This document shows, piece by piece, positions 1 through 7,314 of a stretch of 22,901 bases of DNA. The stretch covers positions 1 to 22,901 of the forward strand of contig JBOGDQ010000282.1 of NCBI GenBank assembly GCA_050742975.1. Direction: 5' to 3'. This DNA comes from JBDTGE01 sp050742975 (GTDB lineage: Bacteria > Actinomycetota > Actinomycetes > Mycobacteriales > Jatrophihabitantaceae). The notes under the pieces are model-generated. The model had not been told where the DNA came from, made no database searches, and saw nothing but the letters and a program-made list of their open reading frames with translations. The position numbers and the translations under genes are program-made. Position 1 is the first letter of the stretch, and every line of letters starts with the position of its first letter.

Positions 1-509
<509 letters not shown>

Positions 510-517
510 GCGTTGAG

Positions 518-523
518 TAGCGT
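518..523 (+). promoter_or_regulatory. Leaderless -10 element of moaA
   Basis: TAGCGT (TANNNT) lies six bases before the moaA ATG, so transcription would begin at or next to the start codon. There is no clear Shine-Dalgarno sequence at normal spacing. The same hexamer stands seven bases before fabG1. Confidence 0.55.
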
Positions 524-529
524 GGTCAC

Positions 530-1573
530 ATGGCCACGCCCGCGTCGACGTCCACCTCCGAGGCCGTCCTGCGTGACGGGTTCGGCCGCGTGGCGACAGA
601 CCTGCGGATCTCGCTCACGGATCGGTGCTCGCTGCGGTGCACGTACTGCATGCCGGCCGAGGGGCTGGACTGGCTGAGCAAGACCGATCGGCTCGCCGAC
701 GACGAGATGGTGCGGCTGGCCACGGTGTTCCTCGGCCTGGGCGTGCGCAGCATCCGGCTTACCGGCGGTGAGCCGCTGGTGCACCCGTCCCTGGTCAGCG
801 TGGTCTCGCGGCTGGCCGGCCTCGATCCGCGTCCGGAGCTGTCGCTGACGACGAACGGGGTCAGCCTCGCGCGATCGGCAACCGCACTCGTCGCAGCCGG
901 GCTGGACCGGATCAACATCTCGCTGGACACGCTGGACCGCGAGCGGTTCGCCGCGCTCACCCGCCGTGACCGGCTGCCCGAGGTGCTGGCCGGGATCGCG
1001 GCCGCGGCCGAGGCCGGGCTGCGACCGCTGAAGATCAACTCCGTGCTGATGCGGGACGGCAACCTGGACGAGGCGCCGGCGCTGCTCGAGTGGGCGTTGC
1101 GATCGGGCTACGACCTGCGGTTCATCGAGCACATGCCGCTGGACGCCGACCACACCTGGGTGCGCGGCACGATGGTGACCGCCGAGGAGATCCTCGCGCT
1201 GCTCGGCACGCACTACGTGCTCGAACCGCACGGGCACCGGGGGCACGCTCCCGCGGAGGACTTCGACGTGCTGGACGGGCCGGGGCGCTCGTCCTGGGCC
1301 GCGGTGCCGGGCCGCGTCGGCATCATCGCGTCGGTCACGCGACCGTTCTGCCGGGACTGCGACCGGCTGCGCCTGACCGCCGACGGGCAGCTGCGGACCT
1401 GCCTGTTCGCGCAGGCCGAGACCGACCTGCGCGGACCGCTGCGCGCCGGCGCGTCGGACGCCGAGCTCGGCGAGCTGATCAGGGTTGCGGTCGCCGGCAA
1501 GCAGGCCGGGCACGGCATCGACGCGGCGGACTTCGTCCAGCCGGCGCGCACCATGTCCGCCATCGGCGGGTAG
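530..1573 (+). CDS. moaA: GTP 3',8-cyclase MoaA (molybdenum cofactor biosynthesis)
   Basis: This cytosolic radical-SAM enzyme makes 3',8-cyclo-GTP from GTP, the first committed step of molybdopterin synthesis. The 347-aa protein is of normal family length. It carries the N-terminal SAM-cluster motif CxxxCxxC (Cys33, Cys37, Cys40, context DRCSLRCTYCMP) and the SAM-contact motif LTGGEPLVHP. The second [4Fe-4S] cluster is marked by FCRDC followed 13 residues later by RTCLF. The functionally important Gly-Gly C-terminus is present (SAIGG). The ATG at 530 is chosen because the family N-terminus fits and a TANNNT element sits six bases upstream. No other moa genes are nearby, so it is isolated from its pathway. 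It has no counterpart in the ripAB-moxR order recalled from M. tuberculosis and is probably a lineage-specific insertion. Confidence 0.97.
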   Translation: MATPASTSTSEAVLRDGFGRVATDLRISLTDRCSLRCTYCMPAEGLDWLSKTDRLADDEMVRLATVFLGLGVRSIRLTGGEPLVHPSLVSVVSRLAGLDPRPELSLTTNGVSLARSATALVAAGLDRINISLDTLDRERFAALTRRDRLPEVLAGIAAAAEAGLRPLKINSVLMRDGNLDEAPALLEWALRSGYDLRFIEHMPLDADHTWVRGTMVTAEEILALLGTHYVLEPHGHRGHAPAEDFDVLDGPGRSSWAAVPGRVGIIASVTRPFCRDCDRLRLTADGQLRTCLFAQAETDLRGPLRAGASDAELGELIRVAVAGKQAGHGIDAADFVQPARTMSAIGG

Positions 1574-1579
1574 CGCCGC

Positions 1580-1627
1580 GTGAATACCCCCTCAGCTACA
1601 CCAAGCTGTGGCTCAGGGGGTATTCAC
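1580..1627. terminator. Bidirectional hairpin terminator between convergent genes
   Basis: Two 17-base arms at 1580-1596 and 1611-1627 are inverted copies with a single mismatch (arm begins GTGAATACCCCCT). A smaller nested stem CAGCT/AGCTG occupies 1593-1608. It lies just after the moaA stop and contains the stop codon of the convergent small gene (1624-1626), so it can end transcription from both sides. There is no U-tract, as is common in high-GC actinobacteria. Confidence 0.8.
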
Positions 1628-1848
1628 GGGCCGGCCAGCCGCACCCGGTCGAGCAGGAAGCCGCGCACGGACAGGTAGTCGGCCAGGTGATCGTCATGCT
1701 CGTCGCAGGCCAGCCAGTGCTTCACCCGCGTGGCGTCGTGCAGCCGCGGGTTGCGCCAGCGCAGGTCGACGGTCGCGGCCGCGCGGCAGCCCTTGGCCGA
1801 GCAGCGCGGCCCGTCGGGCTGGGCGTCGGTATTGAGAGGCGGCAGCAC
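1624..1848 (-). CDS. Small conserved actinobacterial Cys/His protein, function unknown
   Basis: This 74-aa protein starts with GTG at 1848. The sequence shows a CSAKGC pair near residue 16, a WRNPRLH segment and a WLACDEH motif (Cys plus His), ending in LSVRGFLLDRV. The Cys-x4-Cys and Cys-x2-His spacing could bind a metal such as zinc, but this is inference. Small actinobacterial proteins of this pattern are often labelled 'acetone carboxylase' in databases; I recall this and consider the label unreliable, because there is no catalytic domain. A TAGGTT element six bases upstream of the GTG suggests leaderless expression. The gene converges on moaA and shares its terminator. Confidence 0.85.
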   Translation of the reverse strand: MLPPLNTDAQPDGPRCSAKGCRAAATVDLRWRNPRLHDATRVKHWLACDEHDDHLADYLSVRGFLLDRVRLAGP

Positions 1849-1854
1849 CAGGGC

Positions 1855-1860
1855 AACCTA
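1855..1860 (-). promoter_or_regulatory. Leaderless -10 element of the small Cys/His gene
   Basis: On the minus strand TAGGTT stands six bases before the GTG start at 1848. This is the same geometry as at moaA, fabG1 and the MDR gene. Confidence 0.5.
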
Positions 1861-1873
1861 GCGCGCCGTCCCG

Positions 1874-1879
1874 TACCGT
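1874..1879 (+). promoter_or_regulatory. Possible -10 element of the moxR operon
   Basis: TACCGT fits TANNNT and would give a leader of about 50 bases before the GTG at 1936. No convincing -35 was seen, so this is tentative. Confidence 0.3.
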
Positions 1880-1921
1880 GAAGGCGGCCCGGCCGCTGCC
1901 GGCCGGGCCGTCATGACGTGC

Positions 1922-1928
1922 AGGAGGA
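1922..1928 (+). promoter_or_regulatory. Shine-Dalgarno sequence that sets the moxR start
   Basis: AGGAGGA ends seven bases before the GTG at 1936. It lies inside the coding sequence if the upstream GTG at 1918 is used, so 1936 is the better start. Confidence 0.75.
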
Positions 1929-1935
1929 GAGCCGA

Positions 1936-3039
1936 GTGACTTCCACCGATGCCGTGCACACGCCGGCCGAGGACGCCGGCGCGCTGGAGCGCGTCATGTT
2001 CGAGGTCAAGCGGGTGATCGTCGGTCAGGAGCGGCTGGTCGAGCGGCTGCTGGTCAGCCTGCTCGCGCAGGGACACTGCCTGCTGGAAGGCGTGCCCGGC
2101 GTGGCCAAGACGCTGGCCGTGGAGACCCTCGCCCGGACAGTCACCGGGACGTTCTCGCGGCTGCAGTTCACGCCCGACCTGGTGCCCTCGGACATCGTCG
2201 GCACCCGCATCTACCGCCCGGGCGCTGAGCGGTTCGACACCGAACTCGGCCCGATCATGGCCAACTTCGTCCTCGCTGACGAGATCAACCGCGCGCCGGC
2301 CAAGGTGCAGTCGGCGATGCTCGAGGTGATGGCCGAGAAGCACGTGACGATCGGCGGGCAGCGCTTCGACGTGCCGCTGCCGTTCCTCGTGCTCGCCACC
2401 CAGAACCCGATCGAGTCCGAGGGCGTCTACCCGCTCCCGGAGGCACAGCGTGACCGGTTCCTGATGAAGATCGCCGTCGGCTATCCGACCGCAGCCGAGG
2501 AGCGCGAGATCGTCTACCGGATGGGTGTCGACGCGCCGACCGCGAACCCGGTGATCAGCACCGACGAGCTGCTGCGGCTGCAGGCCACCGCGGCGCGCGT
2601 GTTCGTCCACCACGCGATCGTCGACTACGTGGTGAGGGTCGTCGTGGCCACGCGGTATCCCGGCGAGCACGGCATGCCCGACGTCGCCCACTGGGTGTCC
2701 TACGGCGCCAGCCCGCGGGCCAGCCTCGGACTGATCGCGGCCGGCCGCGCGCTGGCCCTGCTGCGTGGACGGGACTACGTGCTCCCGCAGGACGTCCTGG
2801 ACATCGCCGGCGACGTGCTGGGCCATCGACTCGTGCTGAGCTACGACGCGGTCGCCGACGGCATCCCCGCGTCGCAGGCCGTGCGACGGGTGCTGCAGAG
2901 CGTGCCGCTGCCGCAGGTCGCGCCGCGCCAGCGCGCCGGCGGCCCGGTCGCACCGACGTCCGGCACCCCGCCGCAGTACCCGCTCGTCTACGGCCAGGCC
3001 GCACCGCAGCAGTCGCCCTGGGGTGAGCGGTCGGCGTGA
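1936..3039 (+). CDS. moxR: MoxR-family AAA+ ATPase
   Basis: MoxR ATPases act as chaperone-like AAA+ machines, usually with VWA-domain partners encoded next door. The 367-aa protein starts at GTG 1936, chosen for the AGGAGGA just upstream. Walker A is GVPGVAKT at residues 52-59, Walker B is VLADE at about 112-116, and sensor 1 is ATQNP. It is followed by the family signature EGVYPLPEAQRDRF with candidate arginine fingers. The last 40 or so residues are Pro/Gln/Gly-rich and probably disordered. The stop overlaps the start of the DUF58 gene by four bases (GTGA), indicating translational coupling. Order and neighbours match moxR1 (Rv1479) of M. tuberculosis as recalled. A start at 1918 is possible but would bury the ribosome-binding site. 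Confidence 0.95.
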   Translation: MTSTDAVHTPAEDAGALERVMFEVKRVIVGQERLVERLLVSLLAQGHCLLEGVPGVAKTLAVETLARTVTGTFSRLQFTPDLVPSDIVGTRIYRPGAERFDTELGPIMANFVLADEINRAPAKVQSAMLEVMAEKHVTIGGQRFDVPLPFLVLATQNPIESEGVYPLPEAQRDRFLMKIAVGYPTAAEEREIVYRMGVDAPTANPVISTDELLRLQATAARVFVHHAIVDYVVRVVVATRYPGEHGMPDVAHWVSYGASPRASLGLIAAGRALALLRGRDYVLPQDVLDIAGDVLGHRLVLSYDAVADGIPASQAVRRVLQSVPLPQVAPRQRAGGPVAPTSGTPPQYPLVYGQAAPQQSPWGERSA

Positions 3040-4067
3040 GTGAGCTTGCGAGCTCACCGATGGGTGCAGGGGCGTCTTCGCGGCCGAGGAACGAGGCCGA
3101 GCCGAGTGAACAGCTCCCGTCGCTGGACCTCGCCTCGGCCGAACCGCTGCTGCGGAGGCTGGAGCTGAGCGTCCGCAACAAGCTGGACGGCCTGCTGCAG
3201 GGCAACTACCTCGGCCTCGTCCCGGGCCCGGGCTCGGAGGCGGGCGAGTCGCGGCAGTACGTCGCCGGCGATGACGTCCGCCGGATGGACTGGCCGGTCA
3301 CGGCCCGCACCACGATCCCGCACGTCCGCCAGACCATCGCCGACCGTGAGCTGGAGACCTGGCTGGTCGTCGACCTGTCGCCCAGCATGGATTTCGGCAC
3401 GGCGCTGACCGAGAAGCGCGAACTGGTGCTGGCCGCGATCACCTCGATCGCCCACCTGACCGTGCGCGGAGGCAACCGGATCGGCGCCGTCGTCGGCAAC
3501 GGCCAGCAGATCTACCGGATCCCGGCGATGCCCGGACGGCAGCACGCGCGGCACCTGGTGCGCCGGATCGCCGCGACGCCGCGTGCCGACGCGGGAGGCG
3601 GCGCGGACCTGGCCGCCATGCTCGAGTCGCTGCGCCGCCCGCAACGCCGCCGCGGGCTGGTCGCGGTGGTCTCGGACTTCCTGGACGTCACGCCCCCGGA
3701 CACGCGCTCGGCCGACGCCGAGCCGGCCTGGGTGCGTCCGCTGCGCGGACTGGCGAACCGGCATCAGCTGCTCGGCGTCGAGGTGCTCGACCCGCGCGAG
3801 CTCGAGCTGCCGGCCGCCGGCCTGGTCACGTTCGTGGATCCGGAGACCGGACGTCAGCTCGAGGTGCAGACCTCCTCGGCCGACCTGCGCCGCCGGTACG
3901 CCGCTGCGGCCTTGGAGCAGCGTGCGCGGATCGCCACGTCGCTGCGGCACGCGGGCGCGGCGCACCTTCAGCTGCGCACCGACCGCGACTGGATCACCGA
4001 CGTGGTGAAGTTCGTCATCGCCCGCCGGCAGTTCGTCGTCGGCTCGGTGGGCGCGGGTGTGCGGTGA
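3036..4067 (+). CDS. DUF58-domain protein (MoxR partner with VWA-like fold)
   Basis: This 343-aa protein has no obvious membrane segment. The DUF58 signature is clear: RQYVAGDDVRRMDWPVTAR at about residues 73-91, then a MIDAS-like DLSPS at 113-117 (D-x-S-x-S) in an alternating hydrophobic strand. DUF58 proteins accompany MoxR ATPases, and the fold is thought to be VWA-like; the biochemical role is not settled. The GTG start overlaps the moxR stop by four bases. An ATG at 3060 is an alternative. The first 25 or so residues are encoded by a palindromic junction element and are probably not conserved. The gene corresponds in position to Rv1480. Its stop overlaps the next start as GTGA, so the three genes form one operon. 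Confidence 0.93.
   Translation: MSELASSPMGAGASSRPRNEAEPSEQLPSLDLASAEPLLRRLELSVRNKLDGLLQGNYLGLVPGPGSEAGESRQYVAGDDVRRMDWPVTARTTIPHVRQTIADRELETWLVVDLSPSMDFGTALTEKRELVLAAITSIAHLTVRGGNRIGAVVGNGQQIYRIPAMPGRQHARHLVRRIAATPRADAGGGADLAAMLESLRRPQRRRGLVAVVSDFLDVTPPDTRSADAEPAWVRPLRGLANRHQLLGVEVLDPRELELPAAGLVTFVDPETGRQLEVQTSSADLRRRYAAAALEQRARIATSLRHAGAAHLQLRTDRDWITDVVKFVIARRQFVVGSVGAGVR
3040..3057 (+). repeat. Short palindromic junction element at the start of the DUF58 gene
   Basis: GTGAGCT and AGCTCAC form a perfect 7-bp stem around a TGCG loop. The preceding decamer GTGAGTGAGC (3036-3045) recurs exactly at 8022-8031 between fabG1 and inhA. In both places a CCGATG(A/G)G(T/C)GC stretch follows. Confidence 0.6.
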
Positions 4068-5020
4068 GGTTCCTGTCGGCACCCTGGCTGCTGCTGCTGA
4101 TCCCGGTGGGTCTGCTGCTGCTGGCCTATGTCGTGCTCCAACTGCGGCGCAAGCCTTACGTGGCCCGGTTCAGCAACCTCGAACTGCTCGACAGCCTCGC
4201 GCCGCGCCGGCCCGGCTGGCGGCGGCACCTGACGTTCGCGCTGCTGCTGGTCGGCCTCACCGTCCTGACGATCGGGGTGGCCCAGCCGACCGCGGCGGTG
4301 CGTGTCCCGCGCGACCGGGCGACCGTCATCCTCGCGATCGACGTCTCGCTGTCGATGGAGGCCACCGACGTGCTCCCGTCGCGCATCGCGGCAGCCAAGA
4401 CCGCGGGCAAGAAGTTCGTCAGCCTGCTGCCCTCGCGGATCAACCTCGGGCTGGTGGCGTTCGGCGGCAACTCGAGCCTGCTGGTGCCCCCGACCGTCGA
4501 TCGGCTCCCTGTCAGCAAGGCGATCGACGGTCTCCAGCTGGAGCAGTCGACCGGCATCGGCGGCGCGGTGCTGACCTCGTTGCAGGCCATCAGCAACTTC
4601 GGCCAGCAGACGACCGCGAAGGGCGACAAGCCGCCACCCGGACGGATCGTGCTGCTGAGCGACGGGTCGAACACCGTGCCGCCGCCGATCAGCGCCGGCA
4701 TCACCGCAGCGAAGAAGGCCGGCGTGCACGTGTCGACGATCGCGTTCGGTACGGACGGCGGGACCGTCACGTACCAGGGCGACACCATTCCGGTGCCGGC
4801 CGACAAGCAGGCGCTGCAGCAGCTGGCCGACCAGACCGGCGGGACGTTCCACACCGCGACCACGGTCCAGGAGCTCGAGCAGGTCTACCAGAACATCGGC
4901 TCGCAGATCGGCTACACGACGACCCAGCGCGACATCAGCTGGCGCTTCCTGGCGATCGGCCTGTTCGTGCTGCTCGCCGCGGCCGGCAGCTCGATGCTCT
5001 GGAGCGGGCGCCTCGTCTGA
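4064..5020 (+). CDS. VWA-domain membrane protein (BatA/Rv1481-like)
   Basis: This 318-aa membrane protein has hydrophobic segments at about residues 6-26 and 56-75, a VWA domain in the middle, and a closing membrane segment at about 294-313. The metal-ion-dependent adhesion site is visible as DVSLSM (residues 93-98) and later LLSDGSN. This is the usual partner architecture for MoxR ATPases and suggests a metal-dependent protein-binding role at the membrane. It starts at a GTG overlapping the DUF58 stop by four bases. It is the last gene of the operon and converges on the minus-strand anti-sigma-like gene with only 15 bases between the stops. Position and architecture match Rv1481 from memory. 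Partner and substrate are unknown. Confidence 0.93.
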   Translation: MRFLSAPWLLLLIPVGLLLLAYVVLQLRRKPYVARFSNLELLDSLAPRRPGWRRHLTFALLLVGLTVLTIGVAQPTAAVRVPRDRATVILAIDVSLSMEATDVLPSRIAAAKTAGKKFVSLLPSRINLGLVAFGGNSSLLVPPTVDRLPVSKAIDGLQLEQSTGIGGAVLTSLQAISNFGQQTTAKGDKPPPGRIVLLSDGSNTVPPPISAGITAAKKAGVHVSTIAFGTDGGTVTYQGDTIPVPADKQALQQLADQTGGTFHTATTVQELEQVYQNIGSQIGYTTTQRDISWRFLAIGLFVLLAAAGSSMLWSGRLV

Positions 5021-5035
5021 ATGCGCGCGCTCAGG

Positions 5036-5686
5036 TTAGATCCGGCCGCAGAGCGCATCGATCGAGGTGGCCGCCGCGGCCGCGCCGGCGTTGAGCAGGA
5101 CGTTCCGGTGCGCTGTCCAGATTGTCGCGACCTCCTGCGGTGACGCCGGCGCTGTCGTCCGTGCGTGCAGCGCAGCCAGCGCTGCGCCGTCCCGGTCGGC
5201 CTCGGACGGGCCTCGGCTGCTGCGATAGGCCTGGATCATCGCCTGGAGCGCGGCAGTGGTCGTTGCCTCGCAATACGCGGCTCTCGCCTGGGCTGCTGCA
5301 TGGGTCATGAGCGCGCGCTGCTGGGAGGCGGAATCGCCCGGACCAGGAGTCGGCGTCGTTGCGGTCGAGGTCGTTGAGGTCGGCGTCGTCGAGTGCTGGC
5401 TCGGCGGTATCGAGCCTTCACGACCGCGCATGGCTACGGTCAGCCCGGCTGCTGCCAGCACACAGACTGCCGCGGCAGCCAGCCACGGCCCCATTCGTCT
5501 GCTCACCGATCGCCGTACTGCCGAGCGCGGAACGAATCGATGGTCGGCCACCAGATTGTCGAGTTCGGCGATAAGCGCGGTGAGACCGTCCTCGACCGCG
5601 TCGTCGGCTGCGAGCTGAGCAAGCGCCGGCGGCAGCGGATCTGCCGTACGCATCAGCGATCGAACGGTGTCGATGCGTTTGGTCAT
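5036..5686 (-). CDS. Single-pass membrane protein, putative anti-sigma partner
   Basis: This 216-aa protein starts at ATG 5686, overlapping the sigma-factor stop as ATGA. AAGGAG lies six bases upstream. An N-terminal region of about 65 residues, acidic in the middle and basic near the membrane, is followed by one membrane segment at about residues 67-86. A Thr/Ser/Pro-rich linker and an Ala-rich C-terminal domain with two cysteines (AYCEA and the LCGRI end) follow; both would face outside. The topology and coupling to an ECF sigma gene suggest an anti-sigma or sensor role. No zinc-binding HxxxCxxC motif of the ZAS anti-sigma domain is present, so the function is inferred from position only. 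Confidence 0.75.
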   Translation of the reverse strand: MTKRIDTVRSLMRTADPLPPALAQLAADDAVEDGLTALIAELDNLVADHRFVPRSAVRRSVSRRMGPWLAAAAVCVLAAAGLTVAMRGREGSIPPSQHSTTPTSTTSTATTPTPGPGDSASQQRALMTHAAAQARAAYCEATTTAALQAMIQAYRSSRGPSEADRDGAALAALHARTTAPASPQEVATIWTAHRNVLLNAGAAAAATSIDALCGRI

Positions 5687-6243
5687 GGCTGGCTCCTTGC
5701 GGCAAGCACGACATCGCTCGCGTGCGGTGTCTGCTGCGTCTTGTACAGGGCGAGCAGTCGTCGGCGGGCACGGTGCAGGCGGACCCGAAAGGTCGCGGTC
5801 GAGCAGCCGACGACGTGCGCACCCTCGGCCGACGTGAGGCCGTCCCACTCGGTAAGTTCCAGCACTTCACGATCACTAGTCGACAGTCCGGCGAGGAGGG
5901 CGATGGCCTGCTCGCGGCCGACGATCGCGTCGGCCAGGTCAGGCACCAGCGCAAGATCGACGGGCCGGGTGTGTTGAATCTTGGCCACGAGTCGTTCGCG
6001 GCGCTCTGACGAGCGGTACTCGTTGGACAGCATCCGCCGTGCGGTCGTGAACAACCATGCGCGTGCGGCGTGGGTCGGAATCTGATCCAGCCGCCGCCAT
6101 GCGGCCACGAACGTCTCTGCTGCCACGTCACGCGCGGTGTCGATGTCTATGCGCCGCGCAGCGTAGCTCAGGATCTCGGCGTAGTGATCGCGGTACAGGC
6201 GTTCGTAGCGCACCCGCTCGTCGGTCGGCCCGGGACTGCTCAC
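5683..6243 (-). CDS. ECF-type RNA polymerase sigma factor
   Basis: This 186-aa protein has the length and two-domain layout of extracytoplasmic-function sigma factors. Region 2 spans about residues 13-80 with the recognisable core AAETFVAAWRRLDQIP and ARAWLFTTARRMLSNEYRSS. Region 4 spans about 106-165 and includes LLAGLSTSDREVLELTEWDG and a helix-turn-helix ending TFRVRLHRARRRL. It would direct RNA polymerase to a stress or surface-related regulon. The GTG at 6243 is the likely start, with only a weak ribosome-binding site. It is translationally coupled to the downstream membrane protein and lies 48 bases after the MDR gene on the same strand. The module breaks the moxR to fabG1 order seen in mycobacteria. 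Confidence 0.92.
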   Translation of the reverse strand: MSSPGPTDERVRYERLYRDHYAEILSYAARRIDIDTARDVAAETFVAAWRRLDQIPTHAARAWLFTTARRMLSNEYRSSERRERLVAKIQHTRPVDLALVPDLADAIVGREQAIALLAGLSTSDREVLELTEWDGLTSAEGAHVVGCSTATFRVRLHRARRRLLALYKTQQTPHASDVVLAARSQP

Positions 6244-6291
6244 GCCTATGAAGTGTCCGGCACCGCCGTGGCCGTTACCGGCTGGGTGGAG

Positions 6292-7245
6292 CTAGCTCTG
6301 CGGGAGCAGGACGAGCTTGCCGACCGAGCTGCGGTCCAGCAGCGCCCGATGGGCGTCGGCCGCCCGCTCGAGCGGGTACGTGCCACCGATGACCGGCTTG
6401 ATCGAGCCGTCGGCGATCAGGGTCAGCAGGTCGGTGACGGCGGCGGCGAGCAGCGCCGGGCGCTGCACCACGTGGACCAGCCAGAAGCCGATGACCGCGG
6501 CGCTGCGGCCCATCAACCGGCCGGCGTCGATGGGCGAGGGCGGAGTGCGCCCGGCCATGCCGAACACGGCCAGCCGGCCCAGCGGCGCGAGCGCGGCCAG
6601 GCTCTGGTCGAACACGCGACCACCTGTCATCTCCAGTACGACGTCGACACCCTTGCCGCCGTTCGCCTCGCGCAGCGCGCCGGTCAGGTCGTCGGTCCGG
6701 GAGTCGACGGCGACGTCCGCCCCGAGGTCGAGCGTCAGCTGCCGCTTCTCGACGCTGGACGCGGTGGCGATGATCCGCCCGGCGCCCCGTCGCCGCGCGA
6801 GCTGGATGGCCAGCGTGCCGACCCCGCCTGCGCCGGCGTGCACGACCACGGTCTCGCCCTCGGCCAGGTGCGTGCTGGTACGCAGCAGGTGCCACGCCGT
6901 CGCACCCTGCACCAGCGTCGTGAGCGCCTGCGCATCGCTGACGCCGTCCGGGATCGGGAACAGGCGCGTCGGATCGGCGGCGACCCGCTGCGCGTACCCG
7001 CCGGTCCCGAGCAGGCCCAGCAGGCGGCGGCCGTCAGCCGCACGCACGACGACCTCGCCGCCGGGGATCATCGGCAGTGTCTGCTTGGCCAGGTACGAGT
7101 CCTCGGTCTGGTGCGTGTCGGCGTAGTTGACGCCCGCGGCGAGCACGTCGAGCACCTGCTGTCCGTCCGCCACGACCGGATCGGGGACGTCGCCGACGAC
7201 GAGGGTCTCCGGTCCGCCGAACTCGGTGAGCTGGATCGCGCGCAT
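6292..7245 (-). CDS. MDR-family NADPH:quinone oxidoreductase-like protein
   Basis: This 317-aa protein is a medium-chain dehydrogenase/reductase of the quinone oxidoreductase/zeta-crystallin type. It starts MRAIQLTEFGGPETL, has the substrate-side motif AAGVNYADTHQ, and carries the dinucleotide-binding glycine motif HAGAGGVGTLAIQLA at about residues 136-150. The C-terminus has the family's typical IGGTYPLERAADAHRALLDRSSVGK-type ending. The catalytic zinc ligands of alcohol dehydrogenases are absent, as expected for quinone reductases. A likely role is NADPH-dependent reduction of quinones or reactive enones in the cytosol; the substrate is unknown. The ATG at 7245 is chosen because a TACGGT element lies six bases upstream. 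A much longer open frame continues upstream on this strand but is antisense to fabG1 and inhA. The gene is divergent from fabG1 with 69 bases between. Confidence 0.93.
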   Translation of the reverse strand: MRAIQLTEFGGPETLVVGDVPDPVVADGQQVLDVLAAGVNYADTHQTEDSYLAKQTLPMIPGGEVVVRAADGRRLLGLLGTGGYAQRVAADPTRLFPIPDGVSDAQALTTLVQGATAWHLLRTSTHLAEGETVVVHAGAGGVGTLAIQLARRRGAGRIIATASSVEKRQLTLDLGADVAVDSRTDDLTGALREANGGKGVDVVLEMTGGRVFDQSLAALAPLGRLAVFGMAGRTPPSPIDAGRLMGRSAAVIGFWLVHVVQRPALLAAAVTDLLTLIADGSIKPVIGGTYPLERAADAHRALLDRSSVGKLVLLPQS

Positions 7246-7251
7246 GGTGCG

Positions 7252-7257
7252 ACCGTA
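7252..7257 (-). promoter_or_regulatory. Leaderless -10 element of the MDR gene
   Basis: On the minus strand TACGGT stands six bases before the ATG at 7245, in the 69-base gap shared with the divergent fabG1 promoter. Confidence 0.5.
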
Positions 7258-7301
7258 CTCGCGGGTAGTCCGGGCGGAAGTGCGCCGGCCGGTACATCCG
7301 C

Positions 7302-7307
7302 TAGCGT
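7302..7307 (+). promoter_or_regulatory. Leaderless -10 element of the fabG1-inhA-hemH operon
   Basis: TAGCGT stands seven bases before the GTG at 7315, with no Shine-Dalgarno sequence. It supports the GTG at 7315 as the real start although mycobacterial FabG1 has a longer N-terminus. Confidence 0.55.
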
Positions 7308-7314
7308 TTCCCGG

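Noticed and set aside
6070..7314. Long upstream extension of the fabG1 frame
   Set aside because: It is antisense to the MDR and sigma genes; only the part from GTG 7315 matches FabG1.
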